This document shows, one piece after another, positions 1 through 7,123 of a stretch of 43,907 nucleotides of DNA. Below the pieces are notes generated by a model, which made no database searches, had not been told where the DNA came from, and saw nothing but the letters and a program-made list of their open reading frames with translations. Where the stretch lies: contig DASSHC010000143.1 of NCBI GenBank assembly GCA_035693105.1, positions 1 through 43,907 on the forward strand, written 5' to 3'. Position 1 is the stretch's first letter, and every line of letters starts with the position of its first letter. Position numbers and translations under genes: made by a program. The stretch is from DASSHC01 sp035693105 (GTDB taxonomy: Bacteria > Chloroflexota > Chloroflexia > Thermomicrobiales > Thermomicrobiaceae).

Positions 1-897
1 GTCTGGGGCGGTGATGCCAGCGCGCGGCGCTATCGAGCGGGGATGGGTGAGCCGTGGCTACGGGCGCGGCCGTACATTCGCTCCTGGGTCGGCATCCCGC
101 TCAGGTTTCGCCAGCGGACGCTCGGTCTGCTGACGATGACGTACGGGGAGCCTAACTACTTCACCGCGCGGCACGTGCGCCTGCTGCGGGCGGTGGCCGC
201 GCAGGCCGCCGTGGCCATCGAGAACGCGCGGCTGGTCGCGGCGACGCGCGAGGGCGCCGCGCTCGAGGAGCGCCAGCGGCTGGCCCGCGAGCTGCACGAC
301 GCGGTCAGTCAAACGCTCTTCTCGGCCAGCCTGGTCGGCGATGTGCTGCCCACCCTCTGGCAGCGCAACCCGGAGCGCGCCGCGGAGGCGCTGGAGGACC
401 TGCGCGCGCTGACCCGCGGCGCGCTGGCCGAGATGCGCACGCTCCTCTTCGAGCTGCGCCCGGCGGCGCTGGTCGAGACCCCGCTGGCCGATCTCTTGCA
501 GCACCTGGCGCACGCGGTCACCGGGCGCGCCCGCCTGCCGGTCGCGCTGGCGGTCGAGCCGGTTCCGGCGCTGCCGCCCGAGGTGCAGCTCGCCTGCTAC
601 CGTATCGCCCAGGAGGCGCTGAACAACGTCGTCAAGCACGCCGAGGCGAGCAGCGTGGGGCTGGACCTCAGCGCGGCGCCCGCTGGGCAGGTGCGGCTGC
701 GCGTCCGCGACGACGGGCGCGGCTTCGACCCAGACGAAACGGCACCCGGTCACTTTGGCATGCAGACCATGCGCGAGCGCGCGGCGGCGATCGGGGCGGC
801 GCTGACCGTCGCCAGCCAGCCGGGCGGCGGGACCGAGCTACTGCTGGCCTGGCCCGCCGGAGCCGCGCACGAATTGACGACTGAGGACAAGGAATAG
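1..897 (+). CDS. GAF sensor histidine kinase, NarL/DesK class (5' end outside window)
   Basis: The reading frame is open back to base 1, so the N-terminus lies outside the window; the ATG at 43 is internal. The visible part starts in the last strands of a GAF domain (to about codon 75, ending AAVAIENARL). A HisKA_3 dimerisation domain follows with the phospho-acceptor His in ARELHDAVSQ, then a HATPase_c domain with N-box EALNNVVKHAE, G1-type DDGRGFD and a GGGTEL G2-type loop. It should autophosphorylate and pass phosphate to the response regulator that starts 10 bases downstream. No membrane segment is visible, but any would be upstream. The signal is unknown. Confidence 0.93.
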   Translation, partial: VWGGDASARRYRAGMGEPWLRARPYIRSWVGIPLRFRQRTLGLLTMTYGEPNYFTARHVRLLRAVAAQAAVAIENARLVAATREGAALEERQRLARELHDAVSQTLFSASLVGDVLPTLWQRNPERAAEALEDLRALTRGALAEMRTLLFELRPAALVETPLADLLQHLAHAVTGRARLPVALAVEPVPALPPEVQLACYRIAQEALNNVVKHAEASSVGLDLSAAPAGQVRLRVRDDGRGFDPDETAPGHFGMQTMRERAAAIGAALTVASQPGGGTELLLAWPAGAAHELTTEDKE

Positions 898-907
898 GGA
901 ATACCCA

Positions 908-1549
908 ATGACCATCTCAGAGCCGATCCGCGTCATGATCGTGGACGACCACGACATGGTCCGGCGCGGGCTGGCGACCTTTCTCTCCATCTACGACGAC
1001 CTGGCGCTGGTGGGCGAGGCCCGCGGCGGCGCCGAGGCGCTGCGCCGCTGCGCCGAGCTGCGCCCGGACGTGGTGCTGATGGACCTGATGATGCCCGAGA
1101 TGGACGGGCCGAGCGCGACCGCCGAGCTGCGCCGCCGCTGGCCGGAAACCCAGGTCATCGCGCTGACCAGCTTCCCCGAGCCGGAGCTGCTGCAGCGCGT
1201 GCTGCAGGCGGGCGCGGTCAGCTACCTGCTCAAGAATGTCTCGGCCGAGGCGCTCCACGGCGCCATCCTGGCGGCGCACGCCGGGCGCTCGACGCTGGCC
1301 CCCGAGGCGGCGCAGACGCTGATTCAGGTGGCGACCCAGCCGCGCACGCCGGGCTACGACCTGACGGCGCGCGAGCGCGAGGTGCTGGCGCTGCTGGTCG
1401 ATGGGCAGAGCAACGGCGAGATCGCCCACCAGCTGGCGGTCAGCCCCTCGACCATCAAGGCCCACGTCAGCAACATCCTGCGCAAGCTCGATGTCGCCAG
1501 TCGCACCGAGGCGGTCGCCCTGGCCGTGCGCCACAACCTGTCCAGCTAG
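908..1549 (+). CDS. NarL/FixJ-family response regulator
   Basis: 213 aa, the normal length of the family. The receiver domain (about 1-125) has the acidic pair in VDDHD, phospho-acceptor Asp59 in VVLMDLMMPEMDG, Thr/Ser in ALTSF and the conserved Lys in LLKNVS. A LuxR-type helix-turn-helix (about 148-210) carries LTAREREVLALL and the recognition helix STIKAHVSNIL. It starts 10 bases after the histidine kinase stop, with an AGGGAA-type ribosome site overlapping that stop, so the two genes form one operon. It is probably the DNA-binding output for the kinase. The conserved blocks at 1549-1681 and 6942-7074 are candidate targets, but that link is inference. Confidence 0.95.
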   Translation: MTISEPIRVMIVDDHDMVRRGLATFLSIYDDLALVGEARGGAEALRRCAELRPDVVLMDLMMPEMDGPSATAELRRRWPETQVIALTSFPEPELLQRVLQAGAVSYLLKNVSAEALHGAILAAHAGRSTLAPEAAQTLIQVATQPRTPGYDLTAREREVLALLVDGQSNGEIAHQLAVSPSTIKAHVSNILRKLDVASRTEAVALAVRHNLSS

Positions 1550-1681
1550 CCAGCCTCTCCCTTCCCCAACCGGCCGATCCGCGCCTCCCCCGCGTGGCCG
1601 AGGCCACCACTCATCGCCTGTTCGATCCCCAAACTCCCTGCCCGCCCGATGTGGGCAGGGAGCGTCCCACCTATCGTTGAG
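1549..1681 (+). promoter_or_regulatory. Conserved 133-bp intergenic block, copy A
   Basis: This stretch aligns without gaps to 6942-7074; by hand count about two thirds of positions match. Best-kept parts are GGCCGATC, a core around CCCGATGTGG, and the end CTATCGTTGAG. Copy A holds a perfect 10-bp hairpin, CTCCCTGCCC (1634-1643) pairing with GGGCAGGGAG (1653-1662) over a 9-base loop; copy B keeps a weaker version. It lies between the response regulator and the lone receiver gene. It could be a promoter with regulator site, a leader RNA or a terminator; the sequence does not decide. Confidence 0.55.
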
Positions 1682-1763
1682 CCCAGGATGAGGACGAGCC
1701 CATCTCGACGCCGAGGGTCAGGGCGAGGCTCATCACCTGGAACGAGAAGCGGAGCATGCGGTG

Positions 1764-2174
1764 ATGGAGCCGGAAACGATTCGCATCCTGCTGGTCGATA
1801 GCCACGACAGCGTGCGCCTCGGCCTGACCACCGCGCTCGGGCTCGTCGACGACCTGCGGGTGATCGGCGAGGCCCCTGGCGGGATCGAGGCGCTGCGGCT
1901 CTGCGCCCGGCTGCGGCCGGATGTGGTGCTGCTGGAGCTTCAGCTCCCGGACCACGACGGCATCGCGCTGCTGCGCCTGCTCCGCGAGCGCTGCCCCTGC
2001 TCGCGCGTCGTGGTGCTGACCAGCGCGGCCGGCGCGGAGCTTCGCCGCCGGGCGCTGGCTGCCGGCGCCGACGACTATCTGCCGAAATACGTCTCGAGGG
2101 ACGAGCTGGCGGCGGTGATCCGCGCCGTGGCGACGCGGGATGGCACGACCGAGGAGCAAGGAGGGGAGCGATAA
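1764..2174 (+). CDS. Stand-alone receiver-like protein with Glu in place of the phospho-acceptor Asp
   Basis: 136 aa. It aligns along its length with the receiver domain of the regulator at 908-1549 and looks like a diverged duplicate: RILLVDSHDSVR against RVMIVDDHDMVR, and RPDVVLLELQLPDHDG against RPDVVLMDLMMPEMDG. Residue 58, where Asp is phosphorylated in the family, is Glu (codon GAG at 1935). One of the two metal-binding acidic residues is Ser. The switch Ser/Thr (LTS) and Lys (PKYVS) remain. There is no DNA-binding domain; the protein ends in a short polar tail. GGAG at 1751 supports the ATG at 1764, and GTG 1761 is equally possible. It may be a constitutive or phosphorylation-independent partner protein. 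Confidence 0.85.
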   Translation: MEPETIRILLVDSHDSVRLGLTTALGLVDDLRVIGEAPGGIEALRLCARLRPDVVLLELQLPDHDGIALLRLLRERCPCSRVVVLTSAAGAELRRRALAAGADDYLPKYVSRDELAAVIRAVATRDGTTEEQGGER

Positions 2175-2239
2175 GCGGAGTGGCGCGCAAGTACGAATCG
2201 GAACGTGTTGGCAGCGGTCAGGAGAGAGAGGACCCGACG

Positions 2240-4042
2240 ATGACGATGCACAAGCACCACCACCACGAGCACGCGGGGCACACGGCGCGGGCGCACCGCG
2301 CCCAGGGCGAGTTCAGCCGCGAGATCGCGGGGCTGCCGGTGGCGACGGCGACGGCGGTCGTCGATCTGGCCGACGGCGCGCGCTTCACGCTGACGGCCGC
2401 GCCGGTGCGCAAGACGATCGGTGAGGCCGAGGTGCGGCTGTTGGCCTACAACGGCTCCGTGCCGGGCCCGACGCTGCGCGTGCGCCAGGGCTCAAGCGTG
2501 ACGATCGACTTCACCAACCAGGCCGATCTGGAGAACACGGTCCACTGGCACGGCTTGCGCCTCGAAAACCGCTACGACGGCACCCACGAGACGCAGGCGC
2601 CGGTACCGGTCGGCGGCAGCTTCCGCTACCAACTGCGCTTCCCTGACCCCGGCATCTACTGGTACCACCCGCACGTGCGCGAGGACTACGGCCAGGAGCT
2701 GGGGCTCTACGGCAACGTGCTGGTCGTGCCCGCCGAGGCGGACTACTGGGGGCCGGTCCACCGCGAGATCGCCCTGACGCTCGACGATATCCTCTTGGAG
2801 GACGGACAGGTCGCGCCCTTCAGCCGCGCCCAGACGAACCACGCGGCCATGGGCCGCTACGGCAACGTGCTGCTGGCCGGCGGTGAGCCGGAGCAGGCGC
2901 TCAGCGCGCGGCGTGGCGAGGTGGTGCGCTTCTACCTGACCAACACCGCCAACACGCGCGTCTTCAACCTCGGCGTGACAAACGCCCGCATGAAGCTGGT
3001 CGGCGGCGACAGCGGCCGCTGCGAGCGCGAGCAGTTCGTCGAGTCGGTGCTGCTGGCGCCCTCGGAGCGGGCCGTGGTCGAGGTCTGCTTCGACCAGCCG
3101 GGGCAGGCGACGCTGGAGCACCGCTCGCCGCAGCGCCATGCCACGCTGGCGACGGTCGCGGTCGGCGACGAGGCGGCTCAGCCGCCGCTGCTGGACGCGT
3201 TCGCCACCTTGCGCACCGATGCCGCGCTGGCGGCCGAGCGCGCGGCGCTCGCGCCCTACCTGGCGGCCGCGCCGGACAAGACGCTGGCCTTCGTGGCCGA
3301 GCTGAACCTGGACGCGACCGGCGCCGAGAGCGAAGGCCCATTCAGTTGCCCGATGCACCCGGAGGTCGTCAGCGACGCGCCCGGCAGCTGCCCGACGTGC
3401 GGCATGAAGCTCTTGCCGGCCGGGCTGATGGACCAGGCGGGGCACGAGCACGGTGGGCACGGTGGGCACGGTCAGCACGGGCAGCACGCACGGCACGAGA
3501 CCCACGCGCACCACGCTCACGCGTGCCACGCGCCCCAGGCCGATGATCACGCGCACCACGGGCACCATGGCCACCACGGGCAGCACGCGCAGCACAACGG
3601 CCACGGTCAGCACGGCCGGCAGCCCTCCCAGCCCACGAACGGGATCGAGTGGGAGGACGACATGGAGGCGGTCAACCGCCTGACGACCTCGGCCAACACC
3701 CGCTGGAAGCTGATCGACCGCGCCAGCGGCGCGGAGAACCACGCCATCGACTGGCGCTTCCGGGTCGGCGAGCGGGTCAAGCTGCGGCTGGTCAACGAGC
3801 TGGAGTCGGACCACCCGATGCAGCACCCCTTCCACATCCACGGCGCCGGGCGCTTCCTGGTGCTCAGCCGCGACGGCGGGGCAGAGCCCAACCTGATGTG
3901 GAAGGACACGGTGCTGCTGCGCACCGGGGAGACGGTGGATATCCTGCTCCAGGTCAGCAACCCCGGCCGCTGGATGGCCCACTGCCACATCGCCGAGCAC
4001 CACGAGAGCGGCATGATGCTCTCCTTCCAGGTCGACGAGTAG
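2240..4042 (+). CDS. Multicopper oxidase with internal heavy-metal-binding motif and His-rich linker
   Basis: 600 aa. All four copper motifs are present: HWHG (about 102), YHPHV, HPFHIHG and HCHIAEHHESGMM near the C-terminus, so types 1, 2 and 3 copper sites should form. Eight His fall in the first 19 residues. Between cupredoxin domains 2 and 3 lies a heavy-metal-binding motif (about 366-395, CPMHPEV then CPTCGMKL), as seen in CusB-type proteins and metal ATPases. It is followed by about 60 residues with some 23 His. Likely copper or other metal oxidation and sequestration. No Sec or Tat signal is visible, which is odd for an oxidase of this class. ATG 2240 is preferred over GTG 2180 because AGGAGAGAGAGG precedes it. 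Confidence 0.92.
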   Translation: MTMHKHHHHEHAGHTARAHRAQGEFSREIAGLPVATATAVVDLADGARFTLTAAPVRKTIGEAEVRLLAYNGSVPGPTLRVRQGSSVTIDFTNQADLENTVHWHGLRLENRYDGTHETQAPVPVGGSFRYQLRFPDPGIYWYHPHVREDYGQELGLYGNVLVVPAEADYWGPVHREIALTLDDILLEDGQVAPFSRAQTNHAAMGRYGNVLLAGGEPEQALSARRGEVVRFYLTNTANTRVFNLGVTNARMKLVGGDSGRCEREQFVESVLLAPSERAVVEVCFDQPGQATLEHRSPQRHATLATVAVGDEAAQPPLLDAFATLRTDAALAAERAALAPYLAAAPDKTLAFVAELNLDATGAESEGPFSCPMHPEVVSDAPGSCPTCGMKLLPAGLMDQAGHEHGGHGGHGQHGQHARHETHAHHAHACHAPQADDHAHHGHHGHHGQHAQHNGHGQHGRQPSQPTNGIEWEDDMEAVNRLTTSANTRWKLIDRASGAENHAIDWRFRVGERVKLRLVNELESDHPMQHPFHIHGAGRFLVLSRDGGAEPNLMWKDTVLLRTGETVDILLQVSNPGRWMAHCHIAEHHESGMMLSFQVDE

Positions 4043-4051
4043 CGACTCTCA

Positions 4052-4083
4052 GCCGGGAGCGGCGCGTCTGTCCCGCTCCCGGC
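4052..4083 (+). terminator. Strong hairpin after the multicopper oxidase gene
   Basis: GCCGGGAGCG (4052-4061) pairs perfectly with CGCTCCCGGC (4074-4083) over a 12-base loop, starting 9 bases past the oxidase stop. No T-run follows, so it may be a weak terminator or a processing and stability hairpin that tunes expression of the downstream PfpI genes. Confidence 0.5.
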
Positions 4084-4121
4084 GCCGGTAGGCACGACTG
4101 TCCATTGGGAAGGAACGCCAG

Positions 4122-4820
4122 ATGGCATCCGAGGAGAAGACGATCGCGGTGGTGCTCTATCCCGGCATGACCGCGCTCGATCTGGTCGGCTCGCTGCAGG
4201 CGCTCAAGTGGCTCCACGTGCGCTCGCCCTACCGGGTGGTGGCCGTGGCCGAGCGCATCCAGCCGGTGCCGACCGACACGCCGCTGAAGCTGGCGCCCAA
4301 CCGCGCGCTGTGGGAGGTGGCAAAGCCCTTCGGCCTGCTGCTGCCGGGCGGCGGGGACGCGGCCCTTGAGGCGGTCGAAAACCCCGCGCTGCGCGAGTAC
4401 ATCGCGGCAGCCGCCTACTCGGCGGAGCTGGTCGCCTCGATCGGCACCGGCTCGCTGATCCTGGCCGAGCTGGGTCTGCTGGCGGGGCGGCAGGCGACGA
4501 CCCATTGGGCCTACGCCGCTCAGCTGCGCGAGCGGGGCGCCGACTACGTCCGCCGGCGCTGGGTGGAGGACGGCAAGTTCGTCACCGCCGCGGGCGTGAC
4601 GGCCGGGATCGACCTGGCGCTGCAACTGGTGGCCAAGCTGACCTCGGTGAGCACGGCGCGCCAGGCCCAGTTGATCATCGAGTACGACCCCCAGCCGCCC
4701 TTCGGCGGCATCGACTGGGAGCGCGTGGACCGGGAGAACGCGGCGGCCGTGGTGGCTGCCGGCGGCGTCGAGGCCGTGCTGGGCCGGCTCGACGGCCCGA
4801 TCGAGAAGGAGCGTATCTGA
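4122..4820 (+). CDS. DJ-1/PfpI family protein lacking the nucleophile Cys
   Basis: 232 aa with the DJ-1/PfpI (isonitrile-hydratase-like) fold: IAVVLYPGMTALDLVG at the N-terminus, LLLPGGGD, and the elbow VASIGTGSLILA. In active relatives, including the next gene, the elbow reads SVCTGS. Here the Cys is Gly108 (codon GGC at 4443). Downstream motifs TTHWA, RRWVEDGK and AGVTAGIDLAL are retained, so the fold is probably intact while chemistry that needs the thiol is lost. AAGGA precedes the ATG. Its stop overlaps the ATG of the next paralogue by one base, which suggests translational coupling and perhaps a heterodimer. Confidence 0.9.
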   Translation: MASEEKTIAVVLYPGMTALDLVGSLQALKWLHVRSPYRVVAVAERIQPVPTDTPLKLAPNRALWEVAKPFGLLLPGGGDAALEAVENPALREYIAAAAYSAELVASIGTGSLILAELGLLAGRQATTHWAYAAQLRERGADYVRRRWVEDGKFVTAAGVTAGIDLALQLVAKLTSVSTARQAQLIIEYDPQPPFGGIDWERVDRENAAAVVAAGGVEAVLGRLDGPIEKERI

Positions 4821-5536
4821 TGGCGACAACGCAAACCGCTAAGAAGACGATCGCCTTCGTCCTCTATCCGGAGCTGACCCCGCTCGACCTGGTCGGGCCG
4901 CTCCAGGTGCTGACCAGTCTGAGCGCGATCGAGCCCCGGTTCCGGGTCGTGGTGGTCGCCGAGCGGATCGCGCCGCTGGCGAGCGACATCGAGGTGCCGC
5001 TGATCGCGGACAAGACCTTCGCCGAGGTGCCGCGGCCCGACATCATCTTCGTGCCGGGCGGGGTCACCGGCACGCTGCGGGCTATGCGCGACGAGACGCT
5101 GCTGCGCTACGTGCGCGACGCCGCGGAGTCGGCGGAGATCGTGGCTTCGGTCTGCACCGGCTCGCTGATCCTGGCCTCGGCCGGGCTGCTCAGGGGCCGC
5201 CCGAGCACGACCCATTGGGTCGCGCCTGGGGTGCTGGAGAACTTCGGCGCCCGCTACCACCGTAAGCGCTGGGTCGAGGACGGCAAGCTCATCATGGCCG
5301 CCGGGGTCTCGGCCGGGATCGACATGGCGCTCCACCTGGTGGACCGGCTGACCGACCGCGAGACGGCGCGCCGGGTGCAGCTCGCCATCGAGTATGACCC
5401 CCAGCCGCCCTTCGGCGGCATCGACTGGCAGCGCCTGGGGCTGATGCCGCGAATAGTCCGCGCCGTCGTCTCGCTGGCCGCGCCGCTGATGACGCGGCGC
5501 CCGAAGCGGATCGCCAGGCAAGCCGGCTGGAGCTGA
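4820..5536 (+). CDS. DJ-1/PfpI family protein, isonitrile-hydratase-like, catalytic Cys present
   Basis: 238 aa. Same architecture as the upstream paralogue, but with nucleophile Cys112 in VASVCTGSLILA, plus LDLVGPLQVL, FVPGGVTG, TTHWVAPG, KRWVEDGK and AGVSAGIDMAL. Family members include isonitrile hydratases, glyoxalase/deglycase-type DJ-1 proteins and chaperones; substrate cannot be read from sequence. The start codon sits in TGATG, overlapping the stop of the upstream gene, so the two are probably made together. The proteins share the long motif EYDPQPPFGGIDW, which marks a recent tandem duplication. The C-terminal tail is basic (TRRPKRIARQ). Confidence 0.93.
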   Translation: MATTQTAKKTIAFVLYPELTPLDLVGPLQVLTSLSAIEPRFRVVVVAERIAPLASDIEVPLIADKTFAEVPRPDIIFVPGGVTGTLRAMRDETLLRYVRDAAESAEIVASVCTGSLILASAGLLRGRPSTTHWVAPGVLENFGARYHRKRWVEDGKLIMAAGVSAGIDMALHLVDRLTDRETARRVQLAIEYDPQPPFGGIDWQRLGLMPRIVRAVVSLAAPLMTRRPKRIARQAGWS

Positions 5537-5540
5537 TCCC

Positions 5541-5652
5541 TTCCCCTGTCATCCTGAGCCGCCGCGAAGTATCTCTCATCCGTATCGCATGGCAGGCACC
5601 TGGAACGAAGAGGAGATCCTTCGGCTGTGGCCTCATCAGGATGACCAGGGGG
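5541..5652. repeat. Inverted doublet of the CATCCTGAG-type dispersed repeat
   Basis: A forward unit at 5541-5576 (TGTCATCCTGAGCCGC core) and a reverse unit at 5612-5651 face each other across about 35 bases. Related units occur at 32122-32204 and 43424-43585. Each unit is a short imperfect hairpin, here ATCCT with AGGAT in the reverse copy. The doublet fills most of the gap between the PfpI gene and the flavoprotein gene. No coding sequence is credible here. Confidence 0.75.
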
Positions 5653-5747
5653 ACGAGGGGATGATAGGAGGGACGCAGGATCCCTCCTGGACAGGCATAG
5701 CACGTACGTTTCGAACGGCTTCCAATCAGAAAGGACCAGGAACCACG

Positions 5748-6866
5748 ATGACGACGACGAACGCATCCCTCGACGTGCTGGTGATCGGCGCCGGGCAGGC
5801 CGGCCTGGCGCTGGGGCAGCAGCTCATGGCGACGGGCACGCGCTTCCTGCTGGTCGACCGGCACCCGCGCCTGGGCGAGAGCTGGCGTATGCGCTTCGAC
5901 TCGCTGACGCTCTTCACCCCGCGCGCCTACAGCGCCCTGCCCGGCCTGCCGCTCCAGGGCGATCCGGCGGGTTACCCCGGCAAGGACGAGATCGCGGACT
6001 ACCTGGAGGCGTACGCCCGCCACTTCCGGCTGCCGCTGGCGCTCGGCACCGAGATCGCGCGGCTGGAGCGCCACGACGACCGCTTCCTGGCCACCACCGC
6101 CGCTGGTGAGCAGTACACCGCCCGCGCCGTGGTGCTGGCGACCGGCGCCTACCAGCAGCCGGCCATTCCCCCGCTCAGCCAGCACCTGGCGGACGAGGTG
6201 GCGCAGTTGACGCCGGAGGACTACCGCAATCCGGCCCAGACGCCGCCGGGCACGGTGCTGGTCGTGGGCGACGGCGCCACCGGACGGCAGATCGCCGGCG
6301 AGCTGGCGGCGACCCACCGGGTCTATCTCGCCACCGGGCGGCCGCGCCGCGTCAGCCCCGACCGCGTCCTGGGCAAGAGCATCTTCTGGTGGCTCGACAC
6401 ACTCGGCGCTCTGCGCAAGCCGGCCGATTCGCTGATCGGTCGCCGGCTGAAGGAGGCCGATCCCTTTCCTGGCAAGCATCTCGAGCTGGACCGGCTGCGG
6501 GAGGCGGGGGTCAACGTGGAGGGCCGGCTGACCGGCGCGTCGGGGCGGCGTGTGCTCTTCACGGGGGCGGCCTCGGTCGAGATCGACGTGGTGATCTGGG
6601 CCACCGGCTACCGCGACCGCACCGGCTGGGTGGCGATCCCGGAGGCGAAGGACGCCCGGGGCGCCTTCGTCGAGCGGCGCGGCATCTCGCCGGTGCCGGG
6701 GCTGGCCTTCATCGGGCGCCACTGGCAGTGGTCGCGCGGCTCGGCGCTGCTGCACGGCGCCGGCGTCGATGCCGCCTACGTCGTGCAGCAGCTGGGCGAG
6801 CAGCTCGCCGGCGAGCAGGCGCCGGCCCCGGTCAGCGAAGGGATGCTGGCCGGCAGCGCATCGTAG
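5748..6866 (+). CDS. FAD/NAD(P)-binding oxidoreductase, CzcO/flavin-monooxygenase-like
   Basis: 372 aa. An N-terminal FAD Rossmann motif, VLVIGAGQAGLALG, is followed by a second dinucleotide site, VLVVGDGATG (about residue 170), and the C-terminal VIWATGYRD motif typical of flavin-containing monooxygenase-like proteins. It probably uses NAD(P)H to reduce FAD and oxidise a small molecule; the substrate is not identifiable. ATG 5748 is chosen because AAAGGACCAGG lies just upstream; the frame extends back to 5589 but runs through the repeat doublet. It follows the DJ-1 pair on the same strand, so a role in oxidative or electrophile stress is plausible. That is inference. Confidence 0.9.
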   Translation: MTTTNASLDVLVIGAGQAGLALGQQLMATGTRFLLVDRHPRLGESWRMRFDSLTLFTPRAYSALPGLPLQGDPAGYPGKDEIADYLEAYARHFRLPLALGTEIARLERHDDRFLATTAAGEQYTARAVVLATGAYQQPAIPPLSQHLADEVAQLTPEDYRNPAQTPPGTVLVVGDGATGRQIAGELAATHRVYLATGRPRRVSPDRVLGKSIFWWLDTLGALRKPADSLIGRRLKEADPFPGKHLELDRLREAGVNVEGRLTGASGRRVLFTGAASVEIDVVIWATGYRDRTGWVAIPEAKDARGAFVERRGISPVPGLAFIGRHWQWSRGSALLHGAGVDAAYVVQQLGEQLAGEQAPAPVSEGMLAGSAS

Positions 6867-6941
6867 GTGCCAATCGTTCGGATCTCAGACGGACGGCCAG
6901 CCTGGCCGCCCGTTTCTCGTGCGGCGCGGCCTGCCCAGCCG

Positions 6942-7074
6942 GCCAGGTCTCGCCTCCCCCAGTTGGCCGATCTCCCGCTCCCCTGCGCGCCCGAGACGGA
7001 ATCTGACCGCCCGGTCGAGCGACGAACTCCCCGCCCTCCCGATGTGGCCGGAGCGGCCTCCCCCTATCGTTGAG
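6942..7074 (+). promoter_or_regulatory. Conserved 133-bp intergenic block, copy B
   Basis: Gap-free partner of 1549-1681, with the same spacing between GGCCGATC, CCCGATGTGG and the terminal CTATCGTTGAG. It ends 49 bases before the ABC transporter ATPase gene. The hairpin of copy A is only partly kept here (CTCC..GCC against GGC..GGAG). Constant length between conserved cores argues for a functional site such as a promoter plus regulator box rather than a chance match. Confidence 0.55.
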
Positions 7075-7123
7075 GCAGGTTCGAGCGGACGTGAGCACGG
7101 CGAGCACGGAGAGGATGAAAGAG

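Noticed and set aside
1761..2174. Truncated response regulator pseudogene
   Set aside because: The frame is intact with a good start, switch residues are kept, and no helix-turn-helix remnant follows in any frame, so a functional lone receiver is more likely than debris.
2492..4003. Long antisense open frame (503 aa) opposite the multicopper oxidase
   Set aside because: High-GC shadow: low-complexity Val/Leu/Arg-rich translation, no motif, and the sense frame has complete copper sites.
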